Shown: one piece after another, positions 7,809 to 17,078 of the stretch
How the letters are laid out: each line of letters starts with the position of its first letter
Numbering within the stretch: the stretch's first letter is position 1
Assembly: GCA_964450755.1 (NCBI GenBank)
Contig: CAYVDJ010000069.1
Span: forward strand, 1-38,679
Source: JAADDG01 sp964450755
GTDB lineage: Bacteria > Campylobacterota > Campylobacteria > Campylobacterales > JAADDG01
Length of the DNA stretch: 38,679 bases
Reading direction: 5' to 3'
Program-made: the position numbers and the translations under genes
Notes under the pieces: generated by a model
Databases searched by the model: none
Seen by the model: the letters and a program-made list of their open reading frames with translations, nothing else
What the model was told of the DNA's origin: nothing

Positions 7809-9527
7809 ATGACCAAAGTAAAAATTCTTTTTCTTTGTCTGTTTTTGGTGATATCTTCTTTGACTGCAAAAGAATACAGAATTTATACTTTAGAGGACAA
7901 AGTTGTTGTTCAGGATGAAAATGATCAAATAATATCTCATAATATCTCATCAGTATTTAATAATTTAAATTCAGGAGACAGTGTAAAATTTAAAAGGGGA
8001 GATATTTTTTATCAAAAAGTCTTAGTTAAAAACAAAAGTGATATTTTTATAGGGAGTTATGGAGATGTTAATCTCTCTTTACCTGTTATTACCTCCGTAC
8101 GGGAAATACCTTTTGAAGAAAATCAAACTTTTGAAATTTTTTACTCAAAAGATAAAGAAGTCGATCTAAATGATACGAGTTTTCAAAATTTAAGTTACCG
8201 GTTTATGCAAAATTACTCTCTTTTATCAACACAGACCAAACAGCAAATTACAAATGATTTTAAAGATATAAAAGATTTTATTGATTACATTGTAAGAATC
8301 AAACTGCCAATTGAGAAATTTGAATATTTTGATCCAAAAGCTGTTCGTATATGGATAAAAAATGACGAAAAACTAAGACTTATGCTTTTTGAAGAGTTAA
8401 GATGCAAAGAGTGCAAAGATAGTATCAGATGGTTTTTTGAAGATAAAGAGAATTATCTGTATCTTTTTATCAGGGGAGAGACGGGAAATCTTGATAAATT
8501 AAAAGATGAATTAAAAATCAACAATATAAATGTAGATACTTTAAGTATCCAAAATTCCAAAAATATTACGGTTTCAAATCTGAGTATAGAAGGCGGAAAA
8601 TATGCCGTAGCTTTGAGAGGAAGCAGTTTTGTAAACTTTACAGACTGTTCTGTCGGAAAGGGTGCTTTTGTCGGGGTTGAAATAACAAATTCACTTGATT
8701 CAAACGCCTCTTCGGATTATAATATTTTGGACGGATGCAGTATTGATTCGGGATTTGATTTTAAAAATTACCGTTTTCACTCTTCAAGAGGAGTACAAGA
8801 CGGAATCTTTCTTGTAGGAAAAGCCTCACAAAACAAAATAATCGGTTGCAGTGTTACAAACTGGGGACATTCGGCGATAAATCTCTTCTCTTCGGAAGAA
8901 AACGGTGGCAATATCTCTTTTAACGAATTTATCTCAAACAGGATAGACGGAAGCAAAGTTCCTTATATGCACGGTTTTACAACCGAAGGTATCACATGTG
9001 CACATAACCGCTTTACTTCAAACTTTTTTACAAACCTCGGTGCAAGAAACCAGTTTGGCGGAGTAGAAAATGCAGTGTATAGAAACTATTTTGGCAATAT
9101 CTATAATTCACAAATCAAAAAAGATCAAGGATACGGAGCGGGACAGGGTATCTGGATACAGGCGTATGCAAAAAACAACTATATAACTGAAAATATTTTT
9201 ATAAACTGTGATGAAGCGGCAATATCTGTCGTCAGCTATGAAAAAGACAGTGAGAAAGAGAAAAATACGATAAGCGGCAATTTTATTATCAACTGCGGAG
9301 AGAAGATATTTAATAAACCTTATCAAAATTGTGTGATTGAAGTATTTGACAAACACAAGGAAAGCTCTTCCATAAAAGATAACAATTTTGTAAACAATAA
9401 AATTTTTGCAAGAGGCTATACTCCAAAGATCTATTATCATGATGAAGAATTTACAATAGATGAGTTTAATAAACAGATAGGGCGTTACGGTGATTTTATA
9501 ATCGGCAATAAACAAATAGGCAGATAA
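7809..9527 (+). CDS. exported right-handed parallel beta-helix protein
   Basis: This 572-residue protein has a clear signal peptide (residues 1-20, ISSLTA-KEYR). An N-terminal part of about 240 residues resembles nothing I can name. Residues about 240-520 carry many short N-rich repeats of the PbH1 kind (ISFNEFISNRIDGS, AVYRNYFGNIYNS, NNYITENIFINCDEAAISV, NTISGNFIINCGEKIF), the ladder of a right-handed beta-helix as in pectate-lyase-like and alginate-lyase-like proteins. One CKECKD pair occurs at about residue 199. The fold suggests polysaccharide binding or cleavage outside the membrane, but I see no catalytic motif that decides it. The next gene follows after 12 bp, so they form one operon. 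Fold call good; function unknown. Confidence 0.8.
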   Translation: MTKVKILFLCLFLVISSLTAKEYRIYTLEDKVVVQDENDQIISHNISSVFNNLNSGDSVKFKRGDIFYQKVLVKNKSDIFIGSYGDVNLSLPVITSVREIPFEENQTFEIFYSKDKEVDLNDTSFQNLSYRFMQNYSLLSTQTKQQITNDFKDIKDFIDYIVRIKLPIEKFEYFDPKAVRIWIKNDEKLRLMLFEELRCKECKDSIRWFFEDKENYLYLFIRGETGNLDKLKDELKINNINVDTLSIQNSKNITVSNLSIEGGKYAVALRGSSFVNFTDCSVGKGAFVGVEITNSLDSNASSDYNILDGCSIDSGFDFKNYRFHSSRGVQDGIFLVGKASQNKIIGCSVTNWGHSAINLFSSEENGGNISFNEFISNRIDGSKVPYMHGFTTEGITCAHNRFTSNFFTNLGARNQFGGVENAVYRNYFGNIYNSQIKKDQGYGAGQGIWIQAYAKNNYITENIFINCDEAAISVVSYEKDSEKEKNTISGNFIINCGEKIFNKPYQNCVIEVFDKHKESSSIKDNNFVNNKIFARGYTPKIYYHDEEFTIDEFNKQIGRYGDFIIGNKQIGR

Positions 9528-9539
9528 AAAGGAAAAAAG

Positions 9540-12500
9540 GTGTTCTCTTTGGTTATCAGAGTGATATTTTGGGTGGTTTTGCTTTTAAGTGGCGGTTTTG
9601 CTTCCATCTCCTTGCAAAAAACAGGGATTTACGGGGGCATTATAAACGATATGAAGATTGGAGGAAGATACCTTTACAGTGCCAATCGGCAGGGAATAGG
9701 GGTAGTAACACTAAGCGATCCTCTAAATCTTAGAGAGGTCTCTTTTGTTACTCTGAAAAAGGAGGTTACTTCTTTATTTGTCGATACAAAAGAGAGAAAG
9801 CTTTATGCGGCATTTAAAAATGGAGGTTTTGCTCTTTATTCTCTAAACAATCCGGCATATCCCAAAAAGATAAGCGAATATGAAGAGAGAGATATCGAGA
9901 TACTGGATATAAAGATTCAAAACGGCTATGCCTATCTTGCATCCAAAGAGAGGGGTGTAATCGTAGTAGATGTTTCAAATGAAAAACATTTTTTCAAAGT
10001 CGGCTCTTTGGATACTCCGGGGTTTGCCAAAAAGCTTATCATCAGAGGAAATACAGCCTTTTTGCTGGATAATCATTTCGGTATCGAGGTTATTAACATC
10101 TCAAATCCTTCAAATCCCTTTTTTGAAAGAAAATTCAGGATAAATCAAAAAGATATCGATATGGCGTTAAAGGGAAGATATCTTTATATAACAAATGCAA
10201 ATCAGGGGCTTTTGGTGATGGATGTGCAAAATCCCAAAGCTTTGGACTGGTCAAAACAGGCGGCTTTTATCTCTACAAAAAGCTATTTTTCCAAAATCTA
10301 TATCTATGAAGATCTTCTTTTTGTTTTGGAGGGAGATAAAAATATAAAGATAATGAATATCTTAGATCCTCTAAATCCTGTGATACTCTCTTCTTATGAA
10401 ACAAAAGAGAAAACAACATCTTTTATAGCTCAAAACAGGCAATATCTCTATCTAAGCGGAGAAGGTACAGGGATAGAGACGGTAAATATTTCAGATATTC
10501 AAAATCCAAAACATTATGCAAGATATATAGGAGAAGATCTATTTGCAAAGAGTGTTGTTTCAAGAGGGAGATATGCCTATATGGCAGACGGATATTTTGG
10601 AGTTCATGTTGTAGATATCTCTAACGAAGAAGAACCGAAACTTGTCTCTTTTATAAATACTGATTCTGCGGTTTCATCTGTCTGTCTGAAAGGAAGATAT
10701 GCCTATATCATGGTAAAAGAGGGAAAAATTATTATTGCCGATGTGATACGACCGAAAACTCCAAAGATCATCAAAACTCTCAAAACAGGCAATGAAATCG
10801 GCGGGTGTTATATAAAAAATGATTTTCTTTTTGTATCAAAAGGCAAAAGAGGTTTTGATATTTATGATATTTCAGATGGCAAAGATCCTTTAAAAACCGG
10901 AGATTTCCTCACGGGGGGAGATGTTTTTGGTATGAGTGTAAAAGGTGATTATGTCTATATAGCCGATGGGATAAAAGGTATCAGTATAGTTGATATCTCC
11001 TATCCCTATCTGCCTTTTTTGGAAAAGAGGATATCTGTCGGGAAGAGTATTTATACCCTGAAGGTAAGAGACAGATTTTTATATGCGGGATGTGAGAGGT
11101 GCATGAAGATATATGATATTTCAAATGTAAAAGTTCCCGTTTTAAAAAGTACCTACAATGTAACGGGTTCTATCATGTCTCTTGAACTACGGGGAGATCA
11201 TGCTCTGCTTGGGATAAAAAACAGTGGTATGGAGATGGTGAATATAAAGGATTTCAGTAATATTTATCCTGAAAGCTTCGTTGATATAAATTCTTTTGAC
11301 GGCAATGTTCTTTTCAATTATGATCTTGCTCTTTCAGCGTCGGGGAGGGGAGGACTTGAAATATATAAGATTTATACTCATAATCTCTATCCAAAAGATC
11401 TCTATGCATTTGCCATGGGCAAAAGCAGTGCCTATATATTTTGGGATAAACTTGACGGAATTGACGGTTATTATCTGACAAGGATAGAGATTGACAGCGG
11501 TAAAAGAGAGGTTATAGCCATCCTTGATCCGCTGACGGAAGATTATGAAGATTTTTCTCTTTTGCCAAATACCAGATATCAGTATGAACTTAGAGCCTCA
11601 ACTGAATTTGGTCTTTCACAGGCGGCTCTTTCTGATATTGTTTTGACAGAAGGGGGAAGCGCACCGGTATCACCGGGTGATTTTGTGGCAAGACTCGGAG
11701 GTAACAAAGAGGCTGTTTTGACATGGGTTGATAATTCCGATGATGAGAACAGTTTTTACATCACAAGACACAATCCTGATGGAAGTGCCGAGATCGTTGC
11801 CATCTTACCGGCAAATACGACAAGTTACAAAGATACAAAGTTAAAAACAGGAGGAGAGTACAGTTATGAGATAATCGCTGTAAATGAATTTGGCAAATCA
11901 ACTCCTGTTTTTTCAAATAAGATAAAAATCGTTGAGATTACCGCTCCAAAAGCACCGGCAAATTTTACGGCAACTCTAAAGGATGATAAAACGGTTCTTT
12001 TAAGATGGGAAGACAGATCAGATAATGAACAGAATTTTATCATAACAAGAAAAAATCCTGACGGTACTTTTGAAAAGATAGCTACCCTTGCGGCAGATAC
12101 AACCTCTTTTGTGGATAAAAATGTATCTAAAGACGGTGTTTACCAGTATGATATAGCATCTCTCAACAGTGCCGGAGTTTCCAAAAGAGTACTTTCAAAC
12201 AGTATAAAAATAGGGGGAGACAAGATTCCGGCGGCTCCTTCTGATTTTAAAGCAAGAGCAATGGACGGCAAAGTAAAACTTACATGGCAGGATAACTCTG
12301 ATAATGAAAACGGTTTTTATATCACAAGAAACAATTCTGACGGGACATTGAGTGTAATAGCTTTTGTAAAAAGCGATATAACAGAATATACCGATGAGGA
12401 TGTTCAGCCGGGTTCTGTTTACAGTTATCAGATACTTGCGATGAATGATAACGGAATTTCAGACTGGGCAACTTCCAATGAAGTTACGATCTCTGGAGGA

Positions 12501-12782
12501 ACCGTTCCCAAAACTCCCTCTTTGGTATCGGTGAAACAGCAAAGTGATGGCAGTGTAAAAATAACATGGCAGGATAACTCTGACAATGAGATAGGATTTT
12601 ATCTTGAGAGAGAAGAGAGCGGTCAAACATCAATCATCATAGCGATTTTGGATGCAAACAATGATGAATATATAGACAAAGATGCAAAAGATGGTGTAAC
12701 CTATCGGTATTTTGTCAGTGCGTTTAATGATTTTGGAAACTCTCCAAAAAGCAAATCAAATGAGATCACGGTTAAAAAGTAG
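9540..12782 (+). CDS. exported LVIVD-repeat protein with C-terminal fibronectin III-like domains
   Basis: A 1080-residue exported protein starting at GTG with AAAAGGA just upstream; a hydrophobic signal ends near residue 22. Residues about 25-610 are LVIVD-type repeats of roughly 42 residues, with recurring units such as GIEVINISNPSNPFFE, GVHVVDISNEEEPKL and GISIVDISYPYLPFL and GxYAYIAD-like strands, expected to form one or more beta-propellers. Residues about 615-1080 are five fibronectin III-like domains; the last four share TW.DNSDNE.xFYITR and YxYxIxAxNxxGxS. No enzyme motif, anchor or sorting signal is seen. It probably acts as a surface adhesin or scaffold (inference). It shares an operon with the beta-helix gene, and a smaller LVIVD gene starts near the right edge of the window. 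Confidence 0.85.
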   Translation: MFSLVIRVIFWVVLLLSGGFASISLQKTGIYGGIINDMKIGGRYLYSANRQGIGVVTLSDPLNLREVSFVTLKKEVTSLFVDTKERKLYAAFKNGGFALYSLNNPAYPKKISEYEERDIEILDIKIQNGYAYLASKERGVIVVDVSNEKHFFKVGSLDTPGFAKKLIIRGNTAFLLDNHFGIEVINISNPSNPFFERKFRINQKDIDMALKGRYLYITNANQGLLVMDVQNPKALDWSKQAAFISTKSYFSKIYIYEDLLFVLEGDKNIKIMNILDPLNPVILSSYETKEKTTSFIAQNRQYLYLSGEGTGIETVNISDIQNPKHYARYIGEDLFAKSVVSRGRYAYMADGYFGVHVVDISNEEEPKLVSFINTDSAVSSVCLKGRYAYIMVKEGKIIIADVIRPKTPKIIKTLKTGNEIGGCYIKNDFLFVSKGKRGFDIYDISDGKDPLKTGDFLTGGDVFGMSVKGDYVYIADGIKGISIVDISYPYLPFLEKRISVGKSIYTLKVRDRFLYAGCERCMKIYDISNVKVPVLKSTYNVTGSIMSLELRGDHALLGIKNSGMEMVNIKDFSNIYPESFVDINSFDGNVLFNYDLALSASGRGGLEIYKIYTHNLYPKDLYAFAMGKSSAYIFWDKLDGIDGYYLTRIEIDSGKREVIAILDPLTEDYEDFSLLPNTRYQYELRASTEFGLSQAALSDIVLTEGGSAPVSPGDFVARLGGNKEAVLTWVDNSDDENSFYITRHNPDGSAEIVAILPANTTSYKDTKLKTGGEYSYEIIAVNEFGKSTPVFSNKIKIVEITAPKAPANFTATLKDDKTVLLRWEDRSDNEQNFIITRKNPDGTFEKIATLAADTTSFVDKNVSKDGVYQYDIASLNSAGVSKRVLSNSIKIGGDKIPAAPSDFKARAMDGKVKLTWQDNSDNENGFYITRNNSDGTLSVIAFVKSDITEYTDEDVQPGSVYSYQILAMNDNGISDWATSNEVTISGGTVPKTPSLVSVKQQSDGSVKITWQDNSDNEIGFYLEREESGQTSIIIAILDANNDEYIDKDAKDGVTYRYFVSAFNDFGNSPKSKSNEITVKK
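11661..12779 (+). repeat. four tandem fibronectin III-like coding repeats
   Basis: Four units of about 270 bp encode FN3-like domains of about 90 residues. The last two keep close DNA identity in their core: the same ~19-base stretch (acatggcaggataactctg) is found at 12282 and 12564. This points to fairly recent internal duplication or conversion. A more divergent fifth unit precedes them. Confidence 0.7.
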
Positions 12783-12802
12783 GGTTTTATCCCTCTTTTT
12801 TA
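12781..12802. terminator. weak bidirectional terminator between convergent genes
   Basis: AGGG (12781-12784) and CCCT (12791-12794) form a 4-bp stem with a 6-nt loop. A T-run follows on the + strand and, across the stem, one follows on the - strand. It fills the 17-bp gap between the LVIVD gene and the end of the pilus operon. The stem is short, so strength is doubtful. Confidence 0.35.
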
Positions 12803-14044
12803 ACCTTTTTTGACAGTCTGTGCCATATCCCACATCGGCATAAATATTCCAAGAGCCAAAAGAAGAACCATTCCCGCTATAAAACCCAGCATGATAGGTT
12901 CTATATAAGAGGAGATATTATCGATTAGATCCTGAAATTTCAGTTTATAATATTCTGCAACCTTATCTAGCATCTGATCCAAAGCACCTCCTTGTTCTCC
13001 GGCTTTTATCATCTGTATAAGCATTCCTTCAAAAAGTTCTGTTTCTTTAAAAGACTCCGTTAGATTAACACCTCTTTCTACCGAAACTTTTACCAAAGAG
13101 AGTTTTTCTTTCAGATAGGTGTTTTCTGTGGTAAGTACCGCCGTATCAAGAGCATCGACTACGGGAATACCCGCCCTTATGAGTTCTGTAAAGATCATCA
13201 TAAAACGGCTCATTGTCGAATAGTATATGATATTTCCGATGAGATAGACTTTTAGGATATTCCTGTCCCACTGTTTTTGAAATCCCTGATTTGTTTTATA
13301 CATAAATTTTATATAAAATATTGTTATGAAAATTCCCGCCAGAAGATATATACCGTAATGGTTTACCGCACTCTCCATAAAAAGAAGAATTTTTGTGGGA
13401 AGAGGGAGTTCGGAGTGAAATTTTTCAAATATCTCTTTGAATTTTGGAACAACATATACCATCATAATCGTAAAAGCTATAATGATCGCTATCGTAACCG
13501 TTATCGGATAACGCATCGCTTTTTTAAATTTTCTTTTGTTTTCAAGCATCTCTTCTAAAATCATTGCAAGTTTTTGGAGTGATTCTGCCATATTACCGGT
13601 GTTTTCTCCAAGCTCTATCATCGCTATCGTAACATCTCCCACTTCTGCTCTAAACTGCTGCATTGCTTCGGTGAGACTGTGTCCGGCATTTAACTCTTCA
13701 TCTATTTTGCCAAACATCTCTTTTACCTGTTTGTCACTTGCCGATTTTACGACTTCTTTGATACTGTCATGGATCGGTATTCCTGCATTTGTCATAACTG
13801 CAAGCTGACGAATGGAGGAGATGAGATTTTCGGTTTTTATCTTTCCTTTGAAATATGAATCGTTAAGATATTTTGAAAAATGTCTTATCTGATCCTCAAC
13901 CGGTATCGCTGTTTCGTTTATTTTTAAAATAGTTCCCGCAATATTTGATTTTGCGATATTTAAAGCTTCCACTTTATTGACAGCTTTAACCACTGTTTTG
14001 TCCCTTTTACCTTTAGCCAGATAGTTTACTTCAAAGTATTTCAT
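12800..14044 (-). CDS. mshG: inner-membrane platform protein of MSHA/type II secretion type (MshG/CtsF/GspF)
   Basis: GspF/PilC-family platform proteins sit in the inner membrane and couple the assembly ATPase to pilin polymerisation. The 414-residue protein has two T2SSF helical domains (about 65-190 and 270-395) with the repeated family pattern IRQLAVMTNAGIPIHDSI and FTELIRAGIPVVDAL. There are three membrane helices, at about 170-190, 225-245 and 385-405. Its ATG overlaps the stop of the ATPase gene by one base (TAATG), so the two are translationally coupled. It is the last gene of the operon. It corresponds to MshG of Vibrio and, by position and family, to CtsF of Campylobacter transformation. 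Confidence 0.92.
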   Translation of the reverse strand: MKYFEVNYLAKGKRDKTVVKAVNKVEALNIAKSNIAGTILKINETAIPVEDQIRHFSKYLNDSYFKGKIKTENLISSIRQLAVMTNAGIPIHDSIKEVVKSASDKQVKEMFGKIDEELNAGHSLTEAMQQFRAEVGDVTIAMIELGENTGNMAESLQKLAMILEEMLENKRKFKKAMRYPITVTIAIIIAFTIMMVYVVPKFKEIFEKFHSELPLPTKILLFMESAVNHYGIYLLAGIFITIFYIKFMYKTNQGFQKQWDRNILKVYLIGNIIYYSTMSRFMMIFTELIRAGIPVVDALDTAVLTTENTYLKEKLSLVKVSVERGVNLTESFKETELFEGMLIQMIKAGEQGGALDQMLDKVAEYYKLKFQDLIDNISSYIEPIMLGFIAGMVLLLALGIFMPMWDMAQTVKKG

Positions 14045-15789
14045 TATTTTGCCACCCTAAATATCTCTTCTATTGTAGTTATCCCTTTTGCCGCCCTTAA
14101 TATGCCGTCTTGGTACATTGTTTTAAATCCCTGTTCTATCGCATATTTCAACATCTCCTCCTTGGAAGCGTTTCTTGCCACCATACTTGAGAGTGTGGTA
14201 TCGATACCCAAAACTTCAGAAACCATCTCTCTTCCTATATATCCTGTCTGAGAACATTTTTCACATCCTTTTGCTTTGTAAAACTGATAGTTTACGGGTA
14301 GATCTTTTTCTATGTTTTTTAACATATGATCCGGCAAGATAGTCGGTGTTTTGCAATGAGGACAGAGTTTTCTGACAAGTCTTTGTGCCTCTATCGCAGC
14401 CAAAGCACCACTTACAAGATAAGGCTCAACTCCCATATCTATAACCCTTGTAACAGCGCTTATGGCGTCGTTTGTGTGCAGGGTTGAAAAAACAAGATGA
14501 CCTGTAAGTGCCGCCTGAATGGCAATTCTCAAAGTCTCCTGATCTCTTACCTCTCCTATCATTATGATATCGGGATCCTGCCTTAAAATGGATCTAAGCG
14601 CACTTGCAAATGTAAGACCGGTTTTTTCATTGACTTGAGTCTGCTGGATCATATTTACCTGATACTCTACCGGATCTTCGACAGTGATGATTTTTGTTTC
14701 TATGCTTTTTATCGCATTTAGTGCGGCATAAAGAGTTGTTGATTTACCGCTTCCGGTAGGTCCTGTTACAAAAATGATGCCGTAGGGAGCGTGCATGGCT
14801 TTGTGAAATGTCTCATATGTTTTATTTTGCATACCGAGATCTTCGAGTTTTATCATAACTTTGGATTTATCAAGGATCCTCATAACGATAGATTCGCCGG
14901 TTACGATAGGGAGTGTCGAGACACGAAAATCAAACTCCTTGTTGAGTATAGTTGCCGAAAATCTTCCGTCTTGCGGTTTTCTCTTTTCTGCGATATCGAG
15001 ATTTGAGAGAAGTTTTATACGGGAAGAGAGCGGAGGATAGATATCTTTGTCAAAAATAAACATCTCCGACAATGCTCCGTCTATTCTTGTTCTTACGATA
15101 CAGTTTGTTTTTGTAGGTTCTATATGAATATCACTTCCTCTTGCCAAAATGGAGGATTTTAAAATGATCTCTATGAGTTTGAGTACTCCCGAAGACTCTT
15201 TTGGGTTGTCATTTGCATTTGTAGTTGTCTCTTTTCTTATCTCTTCTATGAGATCTTTTATCTTTGCATTGGTTTCAAGTTTGTGCAGATGTTTTTCTAT
15301 CTGATCGGGATCTGCGATCACGACTTTTATCAGTTTTCGTGGAAAGATTCTCTGTATTACTTCCTGAATGGTTATATTTAAAGGATCTTTTAATGCTACA
15401 TAAACATTGATTTCATCCTCTTTGAAAGGGAGAGCAAAATATTTTTTGAGATATTCAAGAGGTGCTTTTGAAGCCAAAGTATAATTTATATCGGTCGAAT
15501 CAAAATCGATATAGGGAATTTTCAGATTATCTGCCAGTTTTTGCAGGAACTCTTCTATATTGACGCTGAAATGATCTCTTATCTCTTCCAAAGTAATAAA
15601 ATTGTTTTTATAGAGTTCCAAAAGAAGAACAATAATGTTTTTTTTGGGAAAATATCCCTTTTTGATGAGAAGATCGCCTATGTTGGTCTCGTTTTCTTCA
15701 AGTTCCTGCTCTATCTCTTTGGCTTTGTTATTGTTTATAATTCTGTTTTTTAGAAGAAAATTGATTATATTTTGATTAAAATTTTGCAT
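14044..15789 (-). CDS. mshE: pilus/secretion assembly ATPase (MshE/CtsE/GspE family)
   Basis: GspE/PilB-type ATPase that powers pilin assembly at the inner membrane. Of its 581 residues, about 1-150 form an MshEN-like N-terminal domain and the rest the catalytic domain. That domain has Walker A GPTGSGKST (343-351), the Asp box ITVEDPVEYQV, Walker B DIIMIGEVRD, the His box LVFSTLHTNDA, and a Cys4 zinc site (C476, C479, C509, C512). In Vibrio MshE the N-terminal domain binds c-di-GMP through an RLG-starting motif; here the equivalent reads NIGDLLIKKGYF, lacking the Arg. It directly precedes the platform gene. It corresponds to CtsE, needed for Campylobacter DNA uptake, and to MshE. Confidence 0.94.
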   Translation of the reverse strand: MQNFNQNIINFLLKNRIINNNKAKEIEQELEENETNIGDLLIKKGYFPKKNIIVLLLELYKNNFITLEEIRDHFSVNIEEFLQKLADNLKIPYIDFDSTDINYTLASKAPLEYLKKYFALPFKEDEINVYVALKDPLNITIQEVIQRIFPRKLIKVVIADPDQIEKHLHKLETNAKIKDLIEEIRKETTTNANDNPKESSGVLKLIEIILKSSILARGSDIHIEPTKTNCIVRTRIDGALSEMFIFDKDIYPPLSSRIKLLSNLDIAEKRKPQDGRFSATILNKEFDFRVSTLPIVTGESIVMRILDKSKVMIKLEDLGMQNKTYETFHKAMHAPYGIIFVTGPTGSGKSTTLYAALNAIKSIETKIITVEDPVEYQVNMIQQTQVNEKTGLTFASALRSILRQDPDIIMIGEVRDQETLRIAIQAALTGHLVFSTLHTNDAISAVTRVIDMGVEPYLVSGALAAIEAQRLVRKLCPHCKTPTILPDHMLKNIEKDLPVNYQFYKAKGCEKCSQTGYIGREMVSEVLGIDTTLSSMVARNASKEEMLKYAIEQGFKTMYQDGILRAAKGITTIEEIFRVAK

Positions 15790-15802
15790 TTTGCACCTTT
15801 AG

Positions 15803-16345
15803 CTAATAGATCCTTGTTTTTGTGATAATTTTCTTTTTAAATGTTTTCAAGAAAATTTTCTTTTCGCCTTCCATCTCCTCTATACTCAGTTTGTAAGTAA
15901 TCAAAGGATTTTTATCATCTTTGAATATGTAAACATTTCCTTTTTTAGTATAGTTTTTATTGACATATTTCACAAATATATCGGATAAAATATAATTTAT
16001 TTTAGGAAGTTTTATGGAGGATATATCTGTTTTATCGATTATGGAGTGAAAAAGAAGCTCTTTTTGGTAAAGGATAGTCATAAAATATATCATGTTTGCC
16101 CGATCCGAGGGTGAAGTTTTGAGTCTTTTTACAAACGGATATATTTTGTCAAGATCATCGGCTTTGAGGCAGGAGAGTGCGCAAAAGTTTAAAAAATCAC
16201 TGTTTTTGCCGTAAAGGTTTAAAGAGAGAGTGCATTTGTTGCATGTTTTCCAGTATTGTTCGTTTTTATAGGAGAGGAGGATATCTTTGATATCCCCTCC
16301 AAAAAGAGTGATTGCAACAAAAGCAGAAAGGAGAATTTTAACCAC
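15803..16345 (-). CDS. exported small protein of unknown function in the MSHA/Cts operon
   Basis: I do not recognise the family. The 180-residue protein starts at GTG, overlaps the TPR gene by 8 bp and has a short hydrophobic N-terminus (ILLSAFVAITLFGG) that looks like a Sec signal. The mature part is Lys-rich and has four clustered cysteines (TCNKC, FCALSC) about 35-60 residues in, plus helical segments ending in a basic tail. The Vibrio msh locus has no gene at this place, but the C. jejuni cts cluster also has an uncharacterised gene between the ATPase genes. A periplasmic helper of the pilus or DNA-uptake machine is likely from context alone. Confidence 0.7.
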   Translation of the reverse strand: MVKILLSAFVAITLFGGDIKDILLSYKNEQYWKTCNKCTLSLNLYGKNSDFLNFCALSCLKADDLDKIYPFVKRLKTSPSDRANMIYFMTILYQKELLFHSIIDKTDISSIKLPKINYILSDIFVKYVNKNYTKKGNVYIFKDDKNPLITYKLSIEEMEGEKKIFLKTFKKKIITKTRIY

Positions 16346-17078
16346 GAAGATCTCCGCTTCTTATTTGTTCCAAGATATTGAAAACTCTTTGGGATTCTCT
16401 GTTTTGAAGATATATCTTCAAGGCTTTTATAGCCTCTTTTTTCCTTCCGAGTTTTGTTTTTGATTTTGCGAACAGTATCCAGCTTTTTTCATTACTTGCA
16501 TCCGCATCATTTGCTTTTATCGCCCATTTGAGAGCTTTTTTATAATTTTTTTTCTCATAATACTCTTCTGCCACCATCAAAGCGTAATCTGCTTTTTTGG
16601 TTGCTTCAAATTTTTTCTTTAAAAATGTAAGAGTATCCACTTTTTTACTCTCTATCCTTATTTTTGGTTTTTCCTCCTCTATTTCTGTCAGGGAGAGAGC
16701 TTTGATATCTGGTTTTTTAAATTTAACCGCCTCTTCCTTTTTTTTATGAACTGTTGAAGGTTTTGGAGGATTTTTTTGAATATTCTCCAAAAATTTTGTA
16801 TTTAGAGCAAGAACCTGTTTTTTTTGCCCACTGTTCTTTTTTGGCTCTGCTTTTGCCGTTTTTTGTTCTTTTTGCTCCTTTGATTTCTTTGGAAAAGGAA
16901 GTTCTTTTTTGACCTCCTTTAAAAGCAGCGGTATTTTAGCCGAATATGTGTATAAGAAGATACCGCTTCCCACGACTATAAGAGCACCTGCCGTAAAAAG
17001 AGCTTTTCTTGACTGCTCTTTTAGTTTGTAACCAAACCACTTCTTCTCCAGTTGTCTAATCTCTTGATCACTAAGCAT
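16338..17078 (-). CDS. membrane-anchored TPR protein (MshN-like)
   Basis: A 246-residue protein with a short cytoplasmic N-terminus, one membrane helix (about 26-45) and a Lys/Pro-rich linker (about 55-140). The C-terminal part has tetratricopeptide repeats (about 160-246), for example ALMVAEEYYEKKNYKKALKWA and AKSKTKLGRKKEAIKALKIYL. MshN of the Vibrio MSHA locus has the same design and position, directly after the MshM ATPase gene. TPR proteins of this kind often help a secretin or peptidoglycan-spanning complex assemble. It overlaps both neighbours by 8 bp. Orthology rests on order and layout, not on sequence I can align. Confidence 0.78.
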   Translation of the reverse strand: MLSDQEIRQLEKKWFGYKLKEQSRKALFTAGALIVVGSGIFLYTYSAKIPLLLKEVKKELPFPKKSKEQKEQKTAKAEPKKNSGQKKQVLALNTKFLENIQKNPPKPSTVHKKKEEAVKFKKPDIKALSLTEIEEEKPKIRIESKKVDTLTFLKKKFEATKKADYALMVAEEYYEKKNYKKALKWAIKANDADASNEKSWILFAKSKTKLGRKKEAIKALKIYLQNRESQRVFNILEQIRSGDLRG

